Shown here in pieces: positions 30,069 to 42,684 of a DNA stretch of 64,000 nucleotides. The position numbers and the translations under genes are program-made. Origin of the DNA: Burkholderiales bacterium RIFCSPHIGHO2_01_FULL_63_240 (GTDB lineage: Bacteria; Pseudomonadota; Gammaproteobacteria; Burkholderiales; Burkholderiaceae_C); contig MERU01000008.1 of NCBI GenBank assembly GCA_001770725.1, positions 62,001 to 126,000 of the forward strand, written 5' to 3'. The number at the start of each line of letters is the position of its first letter. The stretch's first letter is position 1. The notes below the pieces were generated by a model. It was not told the origin of the DNA. It made no database searches and saw only the letters and a program-made list of their open reading frames with translations.

Positions 30069-30527
30069 ATGACCATGAAGACCCCATCCATTCGCCCCCT
30101 GATCGCCGTGGCGGCCCTGGCCGCATCGGTGTCCTTCCACCCCGCCCAGGCGCAGGACGTCGGCGTGAGCATCGGCATCAACCAGCCAGGCTTTTATGGT
30201 CGCATCGACATCGGCAACACCCAGCCGGTGCTCATCTACCCGCAGCCGGTGATCATCGCGCAGCCCGTTTATGGCGTGCGCCAGCGCCCGATCTACATGC
30301 GCGTGCCACCGGGTCATTCCAAGGATTGGAAGCGCTATTGCTCGCGCTACAGCGCCTGCAACCAGCCTGTGTACTTCGTGCGCGATGACGATCGCCGCTA
30401 CCCACCCCAGGGGCGCCCAGACAGCCGCCATGACCACCACGACCATGATCACCATGATCACGACCATGACCGCGGTCATGGCAAGGGGCATGGCCATGGA
30501 AAGGGACACGGCAAGGGCCGTGACTGA
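30069..30527 (+). CDS. secreted His/Asp-rich protein
   Basis: A 152-residue protein with a signal peptide (cleavage after HPAQAQ). The central part (GVSIGINQPGFYGRIDIG, PVLIYPQPVIIAQP and YMRVPPGHSKDWKRYC with RYSACNQPVYFV) resembles small exported proteins common in Burkholderiales and holds two cysteines that could pair. The last about 40 residues are HDHHDHDHHDH and GKGHGHGKGHGK, suggesting metal binding. A second ATG at 30075 is an alternative start. Confidence 0.7.
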   Translation: MTMKTPSIRPLIAVAALAASVSFHPAQAQDVGVSIGINQPGFYGRIDIGNTQPVLIYPQPVIIAQPVYGVRQRPIYMRVPPGHSKDWKRYCSRYSACNQPVYFVRDDDRRYPPQGRPDSRHDHHDHDHHDHDHDRGHGKGHGHGKGHGKGRD

Positions 30528-30579
30528 CGCCTGAGCACATCGCGGCCGTGCGGGCCCGCCCGGCGCGCCGTGAGCTCGG

Positions 30580-31230
30580 TCAGCGGGGCGCCGACACCAG
30601 CCGCCCCTGCACGCGCCCGCCCAGGTCGGTCAGGCCGGCGGGCTCATCGTGGCGAAGGGTCTGGGCCAGCACGGTGCTGCCTTCTCGCAGCACCGTCACA
30701 GGCTGCTGCGAGGTCAGCACCCGGGCGCGGGTGTCGAGGTCGAGCCGTTCGCCCAGGATGCGGGTGACGCCCACATCGCCCCGCGCGCCCAACTCGGCCG
30801 CCTGGGCCGGCAGCACCACCCCGGCATCGGCCAGCCTCACATCGGCCTGACCGCTCAGGCTGGCCAGGCCTCGGCCCTCGCTCCACTCGCCTTCGCGCGC
30901 CTGCGCCAGCACGCGCCGGCCATCGGGGTGGCGCATCGCCAGCTGCATGGCGTCGATCTGCACGGTCTGCGTGACCGGGTAGTGGCGCATGCGGTCGCCA
31001 TCGATCACGGCTTCGAGCCGCCCGTGTGCGTCAAAGCGCGCCAGGCGGGCATGGGCCAGTTCGTAATCGGGCGTGCCGCGATCGGGCTCGGGTGGGCGGG
31101 CCCCATCGCCGACATCTGGCGAAGAAGCCACCAGCCACCAGGTGAAGCCCGCCAGCGCAGCGGCCAGCACCAGCGGTGCAGCCGACTGGACGCGTGCCAG
31201 CCAGTCCATCCGATGGGCCCGAGCGCTCAT
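30580..31230 (-). CDS. lptC: LPS export protein LptC
   Basis: A 216-residue bitopic protein: an N-terminal transmembrane helix (about 18-38, LVLAAALAGFTWWLVAS) then a periplasmic beta-jellyroll (YELAHARLARFDAHGRLEAVIDGDRM, QTVQIDAMQLAMRHPDGRRV, ADVRLADAGVVLPAQ). LptC bridges the LptBFG transporter and LptA for LPS transport. The ATG overlaps the kdsC stop as ATGA. The order kdsD-kdsC-lptC is the standard LPS operon; lptA/lptB are not present downstream, where a convergent gene lies instead. Confidence 0.88.
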   Translation of the reverse strand: MSARAHRMDWLARVQSAAPLVLAAALAGFTWWLVASSPDVGDGARPPEPDRGTPDYELAHARLARFDAHGRLEAVIDGDRMRHYPVTQTVQIDAMQLAMRHPDGRRVLAQAREGEWSEGRGLASLSGQADVRLADAGVVLPAQAAELGARGDVGVTRILGERLDLDTRARVLTSQQPVTVLREGSTVLAQTLRHDEPAGLTDLGGRVQGRLVSAPR

Positions 31231-31814
31231 GCCTTGGGCCCGTCGCTGTTGGTGTCCAGCGTCTGCAGGTGGCCACGCAGCAGCGCCTCGTAGCGCCCGG
31301 TGGCCCACAGCAGCAGGTCGCAGCATTCGCGGGCCGCACCGTGGCCGCCCACCAAGGGACTGACGTGGTCGGCCACGGCCTTGACCTCGGGGTGGGCGTT
31401 GGCCGGCGCCACCGCGAAGCCGCAACGCGTCAGCAACGGCAGATCGGGCCAGTCGTCGCCCATGGCGGCGGTCTGATCCCAGCTCACGCCGAGTTGGGCC
31501 AGCAAGGGTTCGGCCGCCGCCAGCTTGTCGTGCACGCCGAAGACGGCGTTGACCAGGCCGAGGTCCTTCAGGCGCCGACGCACCGAGGGCGAGTCGCGGC
31601 CGGTGATGACGATGGGCGTGATGCCGCCTTGCGCCAGCAGCTTCAGGCCATGGCCATCGAGCGCATGAAACGCCTTGAGCGACTCCCCGGCCTCGCTGAT
31701 GTAGATGGTGCCGTCGGTGAGCACGCCATCGACGTCGAAGATGGCGGCGCGGATGCTTCGCGCCTGCTGACGCAGGGCGGCGGGAAACTGCAGCGTGGGG
31801 GTCAGGGCTCGCAT
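31227..31814 (-). CDS. kdsC: 3-deoxy-D-manno-octulosonate 8-phosphate phosphatase KdsC
   Basis: A 195-residue HAD-family phosphatase that makes KDO from KDO-8-P. HAD motif I is FDVDGVLTDG, with the short cap-less GTIYISEAGESLKAFHALDGHGLKLL typical of KdsC; motif II is in IVITGRDS; motif IV is AMGDDWPDLPLL. It sits 2 bp from kdsD and overlaps lptC, so all three are co-translated. Confidence 0.94.
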   Translation of the reverse strand: MRALTPTLQFPAALRQQARSIRAAIFDVDGVLTDGTIYISEAGESLKAFHALDGHGLKLLAQGGITPIVITGRDSPSVRRRLKDLGLVNAVFGVHDKLAAAEPLLAQLGVSWDQTAAMGDDWPDLPLLTRCGFAVAPANAHPEVKAVADHVSPLVGGHGAARECCDLLLWATGRYEALLRGHLQTLDTNSDGPKA

Positions 31815-31816
31815 GG

Positions 31817-32821
31817 TCAGATCACCTTGGCTCGCATCAGGTCGTTGGTGTTGACGGCGCCCACCAGGTGGCCGCCAGCATCGGTCACCAGCAGGGTGTT
31901 GATGCGGTGATCTTCCATCAGGGAGACGGCTTCGGCGGCGAGCACGTCGTCGCGGATGGTGCGCGGCGACGGGCTCATCAACTCGCGCGCGCTCAAGGTG
32001 CGCAGGTCGACGCCGGCTTCGATCTTGCGGCGCAGGTCGCCGTCGGTGAAGATGCCCAGCAGGCGGCCTTGCGCATCGACAATGGCGGTGGCGCCCAGGC
32101 CCTTGCGGCTCATCTCGGACATCACCTCGCCAAAGCCCACCTCGGGCGCCACGCGGGGCACGGCCTCGCCGCTGCGCATGACGTCGCGCAGGTGGGTCAG
32201 CAGCTTGCGGCCCAGGGCGCCACCAGGGTGCGAGCGGGCGAAGTCTTCGGCCTTGAAACCGCGCGCGTCGAGCAGCACGACGGCCAGGGCGTCGCCCAGG
32301 GCCATCTGCGCGGTGGTCGAGGCGGTGGGCGCGAGGTTGAGCGGGCAGGCTTCGACCGCGACGGCGCTGTCGAGCACGGTGTCGGCGTGGCGGGCCAGCG
32401 AGGACTGCGGCTTGCCCGTCATGGCGATCAGGGGCACGCCCTGGCGCTTGAGCACGGGCAGCAAGGCCGTGAGCTCTTCGCTTTCGCCGGAGTTGGAAAT
32501 CGCCAGCACCACGTCGCCAGGCTGGACCATGCCGAGGTCGCCATGGTGGGCCTCGGCCGGGTGCACGAACATGGCGGGGGTGCCCGTGGAAGCCAGGGTG
32601 GCCGCGATCTTGCGTCCGACGTGCCCGCTCTTGCCCATGCCCATGATGACGACCCGACCGCGGCAGGCCAGCATGGTCTGCACGGCGCGCACGAAGGCCG
32701 GGCCGGCGTCGCCGTCCAGACGGGTGCGCAGCTCGGTCAGGGCGCGGGCCTCGATGTCGAGGGCCTGGCGGGCCAGGTCGACGAGCTCGGCAGGGCTGAG
32801 GGGAGAAAGGGCTTGGCTCAC
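31817..32821 (-). CDS. kdsD: arabinose-5-phosphate isomerase KdsD
   Basis: A 334-residue isomerase that converts ribulose-5-P to arabinose-5-P for KDO synthesis. SIS domain about 45-180 (VVIMGMGKSGHVGRKIAATLAS, HPAEAHHGDLGMV, AISNSGESEELTALLPVLKR, CPLNLAPTASTT) and two CBS domains (about 205-330; TDGDLRRKIEAGVDLRTLS). A GTG start was chosen because it gives the family length and MSQALSPLSPAELVDLA; an ATG at 32872 would add 17 residues. First gene of kdsD-kdsC-lptC, divergent from the Kef-type antiporter. Confidence 0.9.
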   Translation of the reverse strand: MSQALSPLSPAELVDLARQALDIEARALTELRTRLDGDAGPAFVRAVQTMLACRGRVVIMGMGKSGHVGRKIAATLASTGTPAMFVHPAEAHHGDLGMVQPGDVVLAISNSGESEELTALLPVLKRQGVPLIAMTGKPQSSLARHADTVLDSAVAVEACPLNLAPTASTTAQMALGDALAVVLLDARGFKAEDFARSHPGGALGRKLLTHLRDVMRSGEAVPRVAPEVGFGEVMSEMSRKGLGATAIVDAQGRLLGIFTDGDLRRKIEAGVDLRTLSARELMSPSPRTIRDDVLAAEAVSLMEDHRINTLLVTDAGGHLVGAVNTNDLMRAKVI

Positions 32822-32904
32822 GGGCAAGACATCACGGTGGCACCACGGCGCCCGAGAGGGCACCGCCACCATGGCAGTTACGATCGGGAGATTCTAGGGA
32901 CAAC

Positions 32905-34938
32905 ATGGCATCCACGCTCGAGCTCACGCTGCTTTACCTCTTCGCCGCCGTGATCGGTGTGGTGTTGTGCCGCCTGGCCAAGCTGCCGCCCATGCTGGGC
33001 TACCTGGCGGTGGGCATCGTGATCGGGCCCAATGCACTGGCATTGGCCAAGGACTCGGCCGGCATCGAGTACCTGGCCGAGTTCGGCGTGGTCTTCCTGA
33101 TGTTCGTCATCGGGCTGGAGTTCAACCTGCCCAAGCTGCGCAGCATGCGCTCGCTGGTGTTCGGGCTGGGCCTGAGCCAGGTCACGCTGACGATGGCGGC
33201 CACGCTGGTCGGGCACCTGGCGCTGGGCGCGGGCCTGGCCTGGCTGAGCGCCAATGGGATGACAGGCATGGAGGGCGGCCTGCTCGGCTGGGGCATCGAC
33301 TGGCAAAGCGCCGTGGCCCTGGGGGGCGCGCTGGCCATGAGCTCGACCGCCATCGTCGTCAAGATGATGGCCGACCGCATCGAGCTGGACACCGAACACG
33401 GCCGCCGCGTGATGGGCGTGCTGCTGTTCCAGGACCTGGCCGTGGTGCCGCTGCTGGTGCTGATCCCCGCCCTGGGCGACAGCGCCGCCGAGATGACCGA
33501 GACGCTGGGCTGGGCCTTCGCGAAGGCGGCGTTGCTGCTGGCCATCCTGCTGGCGGGCGGGCAGCGCGTCATGCACCTGTGGCTCAAGCTGGTGGCCAGG
33601 CGCCAGAGCGAAGAGCTGTTCATGATGAACGTGCTGCTGGTCACGCTGGGCCTGGCCTGGCTGACCGAGCACTTCGGCCTGTCGCTGGCGCTGGGCGCCT
33701 TCGTCGCCGGCATGCTGATCGCCGAGACCGACTACAAGCACCAGGTCGAAACCGACATCCGCCCCTTCCACGACCTGCTGCTGGGCCTGTTCTTCATCAC
33801 CATCGGCATGAAGCTGGACTGGCACAGCCTGGTCGACAGCTGGGCCCTGGTGCTGGTGCTGGCCACGCTGCCGGTGCTGTTCAAGCTGGGCCTGGTCACG
33901 GCGCTGGCCAAGGCCTTCGGTGCGCCCACCGGCGTGGCCTTGCGCACCGGCCTGTACCTGGCGCAGGCAGGCGAGTTCGGCTTCGTGCTGGTGACCCTGG
34001 CCACGGAGCACCACCTCATCCCGACCCGGGTGGAAAGCCCGCTGCTGGCGGCCATGGTGCTGTCCATGCTGGCCACGCCGCTGATCATCCAGTACAGCAA
34101 CCGCATCGTCATGCGCGTGTCGTCCACCGACTGGTTGATGCAGTCGCTGGCGATGACCAAGATCGCCACGCGCGCCATCAACGCCGACCGCCACGTCATC
34201 ATCTGCGGCTACGGGCGCAGCGGCCAGAACCTGGCGCGCCTGCTGGAACAGGAAGGCATCCCCTACATGGCGCTGGACCTGGACCCCGACCGCGTGCAGC
34301 AGGCGCAAGCGGCCGGCCAGCATGTCTCCTTCGGTGACGCGACCCGGCTGCAGAGCCTGCAGGCCGCCGGCCTGGCGCGGGCCAGCGCGCTGGTGGTCAC
34401 CTACCCGCACACGGCCTCGGCGCGCAAGATCCTGAGCCTGGTGCGCGAGCACGCACCGCAGGTGCCGGTGGCGGTTCGCACCATCGACGACGCCCACCTC
34501 GACGAGCTGCAGCAGGCCGGGGCCACGGCCGTGGTGCCCGAGGCGCTCGAAGGCTCGCTGATGCTGGCCTCGCAGACCCTGGCGCTGGTGGGCGTGCCCA
34601 TCCGCCGCGTGATCCGGCTGGTGCAGGACCAGCGGATCGCCCGCTACGGCCTGCTGCGCGGCTACTTCCATGGCGCCGACGACGACAGCGTCGATGAGCT
34701 GGAGCTGCAGCGCCTGCGCTCGGTCACGCTGACGCCGGACGCCGCCGCCATCGGCCGAACGTTGGAGGAGGCCTTGCACGAGGTGTTGATCGACGTGACC
34801 GTGGTGTCGGTCCGGCGCGCCAGCGGTCGCGTCGAGACACCGTCCATGGGCCTGAAGCTCGACGCTGGCGACACCCTGGTCATCTCCGGGCGGCCCCAGG
34901 CGCTGGCGCGAGCCGAGACCTTGTTGCTCAAAGGATGA
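32905..34938 (+). CDS. Kef/YbaL-type monovalent cation:proton antiporter
   Basis: A 677-residue CPA2-family inner-membrane antiporter. About twelve transmembrane helices (residues 1-395), including FLMFVIGLEFNL, SAVALGGALAMSSTAIVVKMM and GLYLAQAGEFGFVLV; a RCK_N Rossmann domain from about residue 430 (HVIICGYGRSGQNLARLLEQEG) and a RCK_C domain (about 590-675). These carry K+ or Na+ in exchange for H+, with nucleotide or glutathione control through RCK. The separate ancillary flavoprotein (KefF/G) is absent. Which of KefB, KefC or YbaL it matches best cannot be told here. Confidence 0.88.
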   Translation: MASTLELTLLYLFAAVIGVVLCRLAKLPPMLGYLAVGIVIGPNALALAKDSAGIEYLAEFGVVFLMFVIGLEFNLPKLRSMRSLVFGLGLSQVTLTMAATLVGHLALGAGLAWLSANGMTGMEGGLLGWGIDWQSAVALGGALAMSSTAIVVKMMADRIELDTEHGRRVMGVLLFQDLAVVPLLVLIPALGDSAAEMTETLGWAFAKAALLLAILLAGGQRVMHLWLKLVARRQSEELFMMNVLLVTLGLAWLTEHFGLSLALGAFVAGMLIAETDYKHQVETDIRPFHDLLLGLFFITIGMKLDWHSLVDSWALVLVLATLPVLFKLGLVTALAKAFGAPTGVALRTGLYLAQAGEFGFVLVTLATEHHLIPTRVESPLLAAMVLSMLATPLIIQYSNRIVMRVSSTDWLMQSLAMTKIATRAINADRHVIICGYGRSGQNLARLLEQEGIPYMALDLDPDRVQQAQAAGQHVSFGDATRLQSLQAAGLARASALVVTYPHTASARKILSLVREHAPQVPVAVRTIDDAHLDELQQAGATAVVPEALEGSLMLASQTLALVGVPIRRVIRLVQDQRIARYGLLRGYFHGADDDSVDELELQRLRSVTLTPDAAAIGRTLEEALHEVLIDVTVVSVRRASGRVETPSMGLKLDAGDTLVISGRPQALARAETLLLKG

Positions 34939-35057
34939 ATGGCCCCGCAGGGCCAAGTGGATGTCCCTAGCCACGCAGGCGAGCGCACGGGCAAACTCGC
35001 ACCAACAACAATGCGCCAGGGTCTGATGGGCCTGCTGTCGGCGCCATGGAGAGCCTG

Positions 35058-39128
<4,071 letters not shown>

Positions 39129-39130
39129 GG

Positions 39131-40195
39131 TCAGGCCAGCAGCTCGCTGGCCGTGCCGCGCTCGTCGGCGTACAGGTCCATCACCCGCAGGATCTCGAAC
39201 TGCGCCTGGAAGAAGGCGTCGAGCAAGGCCGGATCGAACGCCTTGCCGCGCTCTTCGGCCATCGTGGCCAGCGACTGCGAAGCGCTGAAGGCCGGCTTGT
39301 AGGGACGCTTGTTCATCAGCGCGTCGAAGACATCGGCGATGGAGACGATGCGCCCGAAGATCGGGATCTGCTCGCCCTGAAGGCCTTGCGGGTAGCCGGT
39401 GCCATCCCAGCGCTCGTGGTGGGTCAGCGCGATGGTGCGCGCGGCCGCCAGCACTTCGTTGTCGTGCTTGCCGATGATGTCGGCGCCGATCTGCGGGTGA
39501 CGACGCACCGCCGCGCGTTCGTCATCGTCGAGCGGGCCCGGCTTGAGCAGGATGTGATCGGCCACACCGATCTTGCCCACGTCGTGCAAGGCCGCGGTCT
39601 GGAACAGCAGCTGCACGGCCTCGGGGCCCATGCCCACCTGCTGCGCGATCAGCCGCGAGATGTGGCTGATGCGGATGATGTGGTTGCCGGTCTCGTTGTC
39701 CTTGAACTCGGCAGCCCGCCCCAGGCGGCGGATGATCTGCTGGCGCGTGGCCACGAGCTCGGCCGTGCGCTGCGCCACCATGCGCTCGAGCTCGCGCGAC
39801 TGGTCGTACAGCGCCAGGTGCGTGCGCACGCGGGCCTGCACCAGCGGCGGGCTGATCGGCTTGGTGATGTAGTCGACGGCACCCAGGCTCAGGCCCAGGG
39901 CCTCGTCTTCGATGGTGCTCATCGCCGTCACGAAGATGATCGGGATGCGGCGGCGGTCGGGGTTGGCCTTGATGCGGCGGCAGACCTCGTGGCCGCTGAG
40001 GTCCGGCATCATGATGTCGAGCAGGATCAGGTCGGGCGGCTCGTCGGAGTAGACGATCTTGAGTGCCTTGTCGCCCGAGGTGGCGACCTTGACGCGGAAC
40101 TCCTGCCCCAGCACGCGAGACAGCAGCTCGATGTTCTGCGGTGAATCGTCGGCAACCAGCACCGTCGGCCGACGCAGCCCCAAGGTTGAAGACAT
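39131..40195 (-). CDS. response regulator with HD-GYP domain (putative c-di-GMP phosphodiesterase)
   Basis: A 354-residue regulator: receiver about 10-125 (VLVADDSPQNIELL, phospho-acceptor in LILLDIMMPDLSGHE, Lys in DYITKPI), linker helix, then an HD-GYP domain about 155-345. Catalytic motifs are intact: HDVGKIGVADHILLKPG and HHERWDGTGYPQGL (the HHExxDGxGYP signature), so c-di-GMP hydrolysis is likely. Start chosen at MSSTLGLRRP. It converges on the large kinase gene with a 2-bp gap, suggesting a shared module although on opposite strands. Confidence 0.9.
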   Translation of the reverse strand: MSSTLGLRRPTVLVADDSPQNIELLSRVLGQEFRVKVATSGDKALKIVYSDEPPDLILLDIMMPDLSGHEVCRRIKANPDRRRIPIIFVTAMSTIEDEALGLSLGAVDYITKPISPPLVQARVRTHLALYDQSRELERMVAQRTAELVATRQQIIRRLGRAAEFKDNETGNHIIRISHISRLIAQQVGMGPEAVQLLFQTAALHDVGKIGVADHILLKPGPLDDDERAAVRRHPQIGADIIGKHDNEVLAAARTIALTHHERWDGTGYPQGLQGEQIPIFGRIVSIADVFDALMNKRPYKPAFSASQSLATMAEERGKAFDPALLDAFFQAQFEILRVMDLYADERGTASELLA

Positions 40196-40251
40196 CCTGA
40201 CCTGACTCCCTTGTGTTTTGAAGGCGTGATTCTGTACCCGTTGCAAGGGCC

Positions 40252-40719
40252 TCAGGCCGAGGGCAATTGCTGGGTCAGGTTGGCACGCATGCGCCAGGCC
40301 ATCACCGTGCCGGCGCCACGCAGCACCTCCAGCGCCACGGCGGGCACGCGCTGGGCCAGCTCCTCGAAGCGCTGCAGTCGCAGCGCGAACACCACCACGT
40401 TGCCCATCGCCTCGACGTTGGCCATGCGCGGCACGTCTCCAAACAGGCCCGGCTCGCCCACCATGGCACCCGGCCGCAGCAAACCAATGCGCGAAGCCCC
40501 GGGCGGCGCGCCGGACACGAACACCTGCAGCGTGCCCTGCCCCAGGAAGTACAAGGTTCGATCGTGGTCACCCTGGCGCACCAGCAAGTCGCCGGTGCGC
40601 AACTCATGCCGGGTCAGGTACTGGGCGAAGGTCCGCCATTGCTGCGCGTCCAGGCGAGGACGGAAGGCGTCTTCCGTGTTCAGCGTCTGAATGGCCTGGA
40701 TCAGTGCGATGGCGTCCAT
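40252..40719 (-). CDS. cyclic nucleotide-binding domain protein
   Basis: A 155-residue soluble protein made of one cyclic-nucleotide-binding (CRP-like) domain: LRTGDLLVRQGDHDRTLYFLGQGTLQVFV and IGLLRPGAMVGEPGLFGDVPRMANVEA. The phosphate-binding cassette is atypical (GEPGLFGDVPRMANVEA rather than GExAL...RxAxV). There is no helix-turn-helix, so it is not itself a transcription factor. It is upstream of the HD-GYP gene on the same strand (56 bp), consistent with a nucleotide-signalling operon. Confidence 0.85.
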   Translation of the reverse strand: MDAIALIQAIQTLNTEDAFRPRLDAQQWRTFAQYLTRHELRTGDLLVRQGDHDRTLYFLGQGTLQVFVSGAPPGASRIGLLRPGAMVGEPGLFGDVPRMANVEAMGNVVVFALRLQRFEELAQRVPAVALEVLRGAGTVMAWRMRANLTQQLPSA

Positions 40720-40802
40720 CTCGTGCGGGCCGGCGGAGGTCGACGGCAACTGTGACCGGGAGTGAACAATTTAATCCAAGCACGGCCTGGCTGTCAGGGT
40801 TT

Positions 40803-40818
40803 TGTGTGGTGCATCACA
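40803..40818. promoter_or_regulatory. CRP/FNR-like palindrome
   Basis: TGTGT-GGTGCA-TCACA matches the CRP consensus TGTGA-N6-TCACA except at one base. It lies 84 bp before the start of the cyclic-nucleotide-binding protein gene and 53 bp past the mnmE stop. A CRP-family regulator is a reasonable binder, not shown here. Confidence 0.4.
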
Positions 40819-40870
40819 CCGAAGACGCCACCACACCTTCCTGGCGTCGTGAAGAATGCACGTTCGGGCC

Positions 40871-42307
40871 TCACTTGCCGATGCAAAAGCGCGTGAAGAT
40901 CTCGCCCAGCAGGTCATCGGCGGAAAAGGCCCCGGTGATGCGACCCAGCGCGTTGTGCGCCAGGCGCAGCTCTTCGGCCAGCAGGTCCAGCGCCCCGTCG
41001 CGCTGGGCAGCGTGCTCGCTGGCCAGGGCCAGGTGCTCGCGGGCCTCGTGCAAGGCCTGGACATGGCGCTGACGCGCGATGAACACGCCTTCGGGCGCAG
41101 CCTGCCAGCCAGCCTGCTCCAGCAGCGCCTGCCGCAGGGCCTGCAGGCCGTCGCCGGTGCGCGCCGACAGCTGCAGCACCGTGCCAGGCGGCTGCAGCAC
41201 CGCTTCGTCGGGCGCCACGCCTTGGGCCGCATCCACCTTGTTGAACACGTGCAGCACCGTCACGCCCTCGGGCAGGCGCTGGGCGATGTCGGCATCGGCC
41301 TGAGCGTAGACCGGGTCGGCCCAGCGCGTGAGGTCGTGCAGGAACAGCACCGCATCGGCCTGGCCGATGGCCTCCCAGCTGCGCGCCATGCCGATGCGCT
41401 CGACCTCGTCCGAGGCCTCGTGGTCGGCGCGCAGGCCGGCGGTGTCGATCACGTGCAGCGGCACGCCTTCGATCTGGATGGTCTCGCTGACCTTGTCGCG
41501 CGTGGTGCCGGCGATCGGCGTGACGATGGCCAGCTCGGCCCCGGCCAGCGCGTTGAGCAGCGAGCTCTTGCCCGCATTGGGCTGGCCGGCCAGCACCACC
41601 TGCAGGCCTTCGCGCAGCAGCGCGCCCTGGCGGGCCTGGCGCAGCACGCCGTCCAGGGCAGCGGCCAGGCGACTCAGGCGGCCGCGCGCATCGGCTTTTT
41701 CCAGGAAGTCGATCTCTTCTTCCGGGAAGTCCAGCGTGGCCTCGACCAGCATGCGCAGGTTGACCATCTGATCGCGCAAGGCCTCGATCTCGCGACTGAA
41801 GGCGCCGCCCAGCGAACGGCTGGCCGAACGCGCCGCCGCCTCGGTGCTGGCGTCGATCAGGTCGGCGATGGCCTCGGCCTGCGCCAGGTCGATCTTGTCG
41901 TTGAGGAAGGCGCGCTGGGTGAATTCACCCGGCTCGGCCAGGCGCAGGCCGGGCAGGCACGCACGGCCGGTCGCTGGATCGGTCTGCGCCGCCGCCTCCA
42001 GGCAGCGCGCCAGCAACAGTTGCATCACCACCGGGCCGCCATGGCCCTGCAGCTCCAGCACGTCCTCGCCGGTGTAGCTGTGCGGCCCCGGGAAAAACAG
42101 CGCCAGGCCGTGGTCGATGGCCTCGCCGCGGGCGTCCAGGAAGGGCCCGTAGTGCGCCACGCGGGGTTGCAAGGTGCGGGCGCACAGGGCCTGGGCCAGC
42201 GACATCAACCCACGGCCCGACACCCGCACGATGCCCACGGCGCCCCGTCCAGGTGCGGTGGCCACTGCCACGATGGGCGACTGACGATCCAACCACGACT
42301 GCGACAC
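40871..42307 (-). CDS. mnmE: tRNA modification GTPase MnmE
   Basis: A 478-residue GTPase that with MnmG modifies wobble uridine. The N-terminal TrmE domain begins [22 protein letters not shown]; the G domain has P loop [17 protein letters not shown]2 TTRDKVSE, G3 DTAGL and G4 NKVD; the C-terminus FCIGK carries the catalytic FCIGK cysteine. A GTG start with GGAGG four bases upstream was chosen over an in-frame ATG at 42331 that overlaps the GGAGG. It is downstream of the yidC operon, as in most gammaproteobacteria and betaproteobacteria. Confidence 0.93.
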   Translation of the reverse strand: MSQSWLDRQSPIVAVATAPGRGAVGIVRVSGRGLMSLAQALCARTLQPRVAHYGPFLDARGEAIDHGLALFFPGPHSYTGEDVLELQGHGGPVVMQLLLARCLEAAAQTDPATGRACLPGLRLAEPGEFTQRAFLNDKIDLAQAEAIADLIDASTEAAARSASRSLGGAFSREIEALRDQMVNLRMLVEATLDFPEEEIDFLEKADARGRLSRLAAALDGVLRQARQGALLREGLQVVLAGQPNAGKSSLLNALAGAELAIVTPIAGTTRDKVSETIQIEGVPLHVIDTAGLRADHEASDEVERIGMARSWEAIGQADAVLFLHDLTRWADPVYAQADADIAQRLPEGVTVLHVFNKVDAAQGVAPDEAVLQPPGTVLQLSARTGDGLQALRQALLEQAGWQAAPEGVFIARQRHVQALHEAREHLALASEHAAQRDGALDLLAEELRLAHNALGRITGAFSADDLLGEIFTRFCIGK

Positions 42308-42411
42308 CCAACCTCCAACAAAGCGAACCATTTCGGAGCCCGGATTGTCGCCCCAGTGCACACAAATGGCTTGTCCCCCTGTCATGTGGGGGTCACCAAG
42401 GGAAAACACCA

Positions 42412-42427
42412 TGGCATCATTGTTGCA
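42412..42427 (+). promoter_or_regulatory. sigma-54 (-24/-12) promoter
   Basis: TGGCAT-CATTG-TTGCA matches the sigma-54 consensus TGGCAC-N5-TTGCA at ten of eleven defined bases with exact GG-to-GC spacing. An imperfect C5/G5 dyad (CCCCCTGTCATGTGGGGG, 42375-42392) about 20 bp upstream could bind an enhancer-binding protein. The predicted start is about 28 bp ahead of the small ORF at 42467. Confidence 0.65.
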
Positions 42428-42466
42428 ACGCACAAATTGACGTTTCACGTCGCCAAGGAGGACCTC

Positions 42467-42595
42467 ATGCTCGACACCCTGCAATCCCTGCTCATGATCG
42501 GCACGCCTGTTCAGGCGGACAGCAGCCTCTGGACCATGCTGATGGTCGGTGGCCTCGCCGCCGGCGCGGTGCTGCGCCGCATCGGTCGCGATTGA
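42467..42595 (+). CDS. 42-residue membrane protein with PEP-CTERM-like tail
   Basis: A small ORF with a strong ribosome site (AAGGAGG, five bases before the ATG), its own sigma-54 promoter and a terminator right after it. The sequence is a short amphipathic N-terminus ([20 protein letters not shown]) and a single hydrophobic helix [16 protein letters not shown] followed by RRIGRD. The tail resembles PEP-CTERM tails such as STWALLLGGMGLMAFVRRR at 944-1543, but there is no PEP. No homologue is recognised. It lies divergently between mnmE and yidC. Confidence 0.68.
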   Translation: MLDTLQSLLMIGTPVQADSSLWTMLMVGGLAAGAVLRRIGRD

Positions 42596-42627
42596 GCCCA
42601 CCTGGCCACTTCGGCCAGGCCATGAAA

Positions 42628-42660
42628 AAACCGCCTGACCCGTGAGGGTTCAGGCGGTTT
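42628..42660. terminator. bidirectional intrinsic terminator
   Basis: AAACCGCCTGA (42628-42638) pairs with TCAGGCGGTTT (42650-42660). On the minus strand the stem is followed by TTTTTT and ends the yidC transcript; on the plus strand GTCATTTTTTC follows and ends the small ORF. A second perfect hairpin, CCTGGCC-ACTTC-GGCCAGG, lies just upstream (42601-42619). Confidence 0.88.
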
Positions 42661-42684
42661 GTCATTTTTTCAGCAGGGTCGTGC

